Shown one piece after another: positions 42,196-44,069 of a DNA stretch of 44,069 nt (positions are counted from its first letter, which is position 1; the number at the start of each line of letters is the position of its first letter). A model generated the notes under the pieces. That model was not told the DNA's origin and did no database searches. It saw only the letters and a program-made list of their open reading frames with translations. The translations under genes and the position numbers were made by a program. Where the stretch lies: the NCBI GenBank assembly GCA_910578035.1, contig CAJTOB010000021.1, positions 1 through 44,069 of the forward strand. Reading direction: 5' to 3'. This DNA comes from an uncultured Muribaculaceae bacterium (lineage in GTDB: Bacteria > Bacteroidota > Bacteroidia > Bacteroidales > Muribaculaceae).

Positions 42196-42225
42196 TAAAA
42201 ATGCCGGCTCAACAAGAACCGGCAT
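42196..42225 (-). terminator. Terminator of the M23 peptidase gene
   Basis: On the minus strand ATGCCGG (42219-42225) and CCGGCAT (42201-42207) form a stem followed by TTTTAC. It lies 28 bases after the peptidase stop and 12 bases before the DUF3737 ATG. Confidence 0.8.
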
Positions 42226-42253
42226 ATAATTATTGGTTTAGAGAGGTATATGT

Positions 42254-43243
42254 TTATCTCAGTTTTATTTTCTGGCCTACCTGCAGCTTCGAAGTGGTCT
42301 TCAGACCGTTGAGACGGCAGAGGCGTGCCACGGTCGTGCCGTTGCGCGAGGCAATCTTGCTCAGCGAATCGCCCTTCTTCACGCGGTAGGTAGACGAACC
42401 GGCTCCTGTGGTCGAACCCGAGTTGCGCACATATGGCTTCGGCGGATTCTTCTTCAGATATTCCTTGGCATACTCGCTGTTGGCCGACGGAGAGAAGTTG
42501 CGGGCGTTCTGATAGGTCGATTTCGAGAACGTATAAGTGTCGGTATGCGTGGTCTGATTGGCAAAGTCGAATATTGCGCAGGGATTGATTGCATAGCCCA
42601 TATAGCGCGTCTCGAAATGGAGGTGAGGCCCGGTAGAGCGGCCTGTATTGCCGCCGAGAGCTATCGGGTCGCCGGCCTTCACATACTGGTCGGGCTCTAC
42701 AAGCCATGCCGAAAGATGGCCGTAGACAGTTTCGAGATTGTTTGTGTGGCGGATTACTATATATTTTCCGTAGCCCTTGCGCGCGCCCTGGTTGCGGACT
42801 ATGCGCACTTTGCCGTCGAAAGCGGCGCGGACTGTATCGCCGATATTGAGCTTCAGGTCGACGCCTTTATGCATACGGCGGAAACGGCGGCGATAGCCAT
42901 AGGGCGAGGTGATATAGCCGGGGTGAGGCATGGCGAAGTTGGTAACGTCAATCACGGCGCTGTTGGGCACCTGCGAGGCGTTGTAGCAGTTCACGGCCTG
43001 GCTATCCCAGCCTTCGGTATATATATCTAATTCGGGTTCTTCTTCCTCGCTGAAGAGTTCTTCGAGGTATTTCGAGGTGTTTTCAACTGAAATACCGGCG
43101 TTACCCTGATTGGCGAGAAGATTGTCGTGGCTTGCGGCGTGGCTTGCCGGCAGACGGAACTCCAGGTCTTCGGCCATGACGCCGAATCCACAGAGCACAA
43201 CGGCTGCGGCTGCTATGATGGTTTTATTCAGGCAGGAGAGCAT
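42254..43243 (-). CDS. M23-family peptidase with C-terminal LysM domain
   Basis: An exported cell-wall protein of 329 residues with a signal peptide (IIAAAAVVLCGFGVMA). Residues ~105-225 are a lysostaphin-type metallopeptidase: ITSPYGYRRRFRRMHKGVDL with the zinc His/Asp and GPHLHFETR with the HxH motif, so the zinc site looks intact. A Ser/Thr-rich linker leads to one LysM domain at ~285-329 (YRVKKGDSLSKIASRNGTTV), which binds peptidoglycan. Its role is cutting or remodelling peptidoglycan cross-links in the periplasm. ndk lies 71 bases upstream on the same strand; no clear TAnnTTTG box lies between them, so they may be co-transcribed. Confidence 0.92.
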   Translation of the reverse strand: MLSCLNKTIIAAAAVVLCGFGVMAEDLEFRLPASHAASHDNLLANQGNAGISVENTSKYLEELFSEEEEPELDIYTEGWDSQAVNCYNASQVPNSAVIDVTNFAMPHPGYITSPYGYRRRFRRMHKGVDLKLNIGDTVRAAFDGKVRIVRNQGARKGYGKYIVIRHTNNLETVYGHLSAWLVEPDQYVKAGDPIALGGNTGRSTGPHLHFETRYMGYAINPCAIFDFANQTTHTDTYTFSKSTYQNARNFSPSANSEYAKEYLKKNPPKPYVRNSGSTTGAGSSTYRVKKGDSLSKIASRNGTTVARLCRLNGLKTTSKLQVGQKIKLR

Positions 43244-43314
43244 TATCTATATTAGCGATTGGCTTTATATGCGGTCTGACTTCGGTAAGTTATTAAATGA
43301 TGATTTTCGCGAAA

Positions 43315-43776
43315 TTATTTTTCGTCGGGCGCATAGAGTGCGTCTATGGTCGTAAGAGTATAATCGAAAATTTCCTCAGGCTTGAAGAAGCGATTGATTT
43401 CGATTAGCGCATTGTCGTGGCTGTCGGAAGCATGTACGATGTTTTCCTGGCCGCTCATGCCGAAATCGCCGCGGATAGTACCGGGCGCAGCCACACGGCT
43501 GTTGGTGGCGCCGACCATCGTGCGGACCACATTTACAGCATCCTTACCCTTCAGAACCATCACTATGACGGGGGTAGCCATCATCGAACTGAGAATCCAG
43601 GGGAAGAACGGACGGTCTACAAGATGGGCATAGTGTTCACGAAGGATTGCTTCGTCGAGTTTTATCATTTTCATGCCCGTGATTTGCAATCCCTTGCGCT
43701 GGAAGCGTAGAAGGACATCGCCTACGAGACCGCGGGTAATGGCAGAGGGTTTGAGAATTATGAAAGTTTGCTCCAT
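43315..43776 (-). CDS. ndk: Nucleoside diphosphate kinase
   Basis: Phosphorylates NDPs to NTPs via a phosphohistidine. The 153 residues (start MEQTFIILKP) carry the family core: LKPSAITRGLVGDVLLRFQ, the Kpn-loop region with LVDRPFFPW, MVGATNSRVAAPGTIRGDF and the active-site histidine in ENIVHASDSHDNA. The frame has another ATG at 43783-43785 that would add three residues (MPV); ATG 43774-43776 gives the usual N-terminus. Possibly co-transcribed with the M23 peptidase downstream. Confidence 0.95.
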   Translation of the reverse strand: MEQTFIILKPSAITRGLVGDVLLRFQRKGLQITGMKMIKLDEAILREHYAHLVDRPFFPWILSSMMATPVIVMVLKGKDAVNVVRTMVGATNSRVAAPGTIRGDFGMSGQENIVHASDSHDNALIEINRFFKPEEIFDYTLTTIDALYAPDEK

Positions 43777-43819
43777 GACGGGCATTAAGGTTATTTAAGT
43801 GTTAGTGGGAATGATTTTT

Positions 43820-43827
43820 CAAAGATA
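43820..43827 (-). promoter_or_regulatory. -7 element of the ndk promoter
   Basis: TATCTTTG on the minus strand fits TAnnTTTG, 43 bases before the ndk start. The -33 region is poor. Confidence 0.55.
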
Positions 43828-44019
43828 GCGATTTTCGACCTTTTTTAGAAGGATTTCAAGTTTAAAAAAGTTTAACAGCTCCCGCAAACGCCCTCAAGGC
43901 GCATATAACAACCATACTATCAGCGAACTACGCAAAAGCATGTTTAAAAACATATTTTCAAGAAAAAGCCCCTCTCACAACGTTATGTTCCCCGCCACTC
44001 CGGTTAATTAATGTAATCG

Positions 44020-44062
44020 AGTAGGTCGGGAAACGAAAGTTTTCTGACCTACTTTCGTTTCC
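44020..44062. repeat. Overlapping inverted repeats near the window edge
   Basis: AGTAGGTC (44020-44027) pairs with GACCTACT (44046-44053), while GGAAACGAAAGT (44029-44040) pairs perfectly with ACTTTCGTTTCC (44051-44062). The two stems share bases 44051-44053 and interlock, so they cannot form together. No gene is seen between 43786 and the end of the window. Confidence 0.6.
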
Positions 44063-44069
44063 TTTCCTC

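Noticed and set aside
41386..42198. 270-codon open frame antisense to the DUF3737 gene
   Set aside because: The minus-strand protein has the family N-terminus and a coupled overlap with the lyase gene; the plus-strand frame has no support.
1..44069. Insertion sequences, transposases, integrases, phage genes, rRNA or tRNA genes
   Set aside because: None of the intact reading frames resembles these proteins, and I found no cloverleaf or rRNA-like sequence in the gaps; a tRNA scan and covariance-model search would be decisive.

Overview
The window looks like a chromosomal segment of a Bacteroidales bacterium, most likely a Muribaculaceae-type gut commensal. The reasons are the TAnnTTTG (-7) promoters with a TTTG/TTG element about 20 bases upstream, the class III fructose-bisphosphatase, a BtuB-BtuG surface cobalamin system, a 685-residue YidC directly after pyrG, BspA-like repeats, GH106/GH78 rhamnosidases, and a GC-rich codon choice with many gcc/ctc/cgc codons. 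The taxonomic call is inference; no rRNA or tRNA gene is visible.

Layout. 1-346: 3' end of a succinate dehydrogenase/fumarate reductase iron-sulfur subunit. 436-6211 (minus): a tight metY-metF-metH methionine operon, divergent from an Lrp/AsnC regulator (6377-6850). 6938-9031: a SulP transporter and a tiny acidic lipoprotein carrying two Asp-Ser-Cys-Cys motifs. 9193-11196 (minus): class III fructose-1,6-bisphosphatase. 11242-20996: a promoter, a cobalamin riboswitch and five surface or secreted proteins (BtuB, BtuG, a lipoprotein, a BspA-type leucine-rich-repeat protein, a second beta-propeller), closed by a clear terminator. 21067-24604: acyltransferase 3, lptG and tgt (the tgt product lacks the usual zinc cysteines). 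24648-29839 (minus): a two-gene rhamnosidase operon. 30105-33783: pyrG and yidC. 33885-35081: an aspartate aminotransferase-like enzyme. 35144-38347: an AT-richer accessory island with a membrane-spanning TPR/HTH lipoprotein, a frameshifted small secreted protein, a BACON-like lipoprotein and a small beta-barrel. 38493-43776: a YczE-type membrane protein, an ECF sigma factor, a MalY/PatB-type lyase with a DUF3737 protein, an M23/LysM peptidase and ndk.

How it fits together. The B12-dependent methionine synthase and the riboswitch-controlled corrinoid uptake operon are linked by cofactor use, although other genes lie between them. The Lrp regulator is placed to control the methionine operon. 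The accessory island may be a signalling unit in which a periplasmic TPR sensor reads an exported product; this is a hypothesis.

The most unusual non-coding signal is a set of five intergenic heptanucleotide-repeat arrays (about 23362, 33784, 38380, 39245 and 40131). Each begins at or very near the stop codon of a gene. At least two are long inverted arrays with 35-base arms, and two others share an exact 28-base core.
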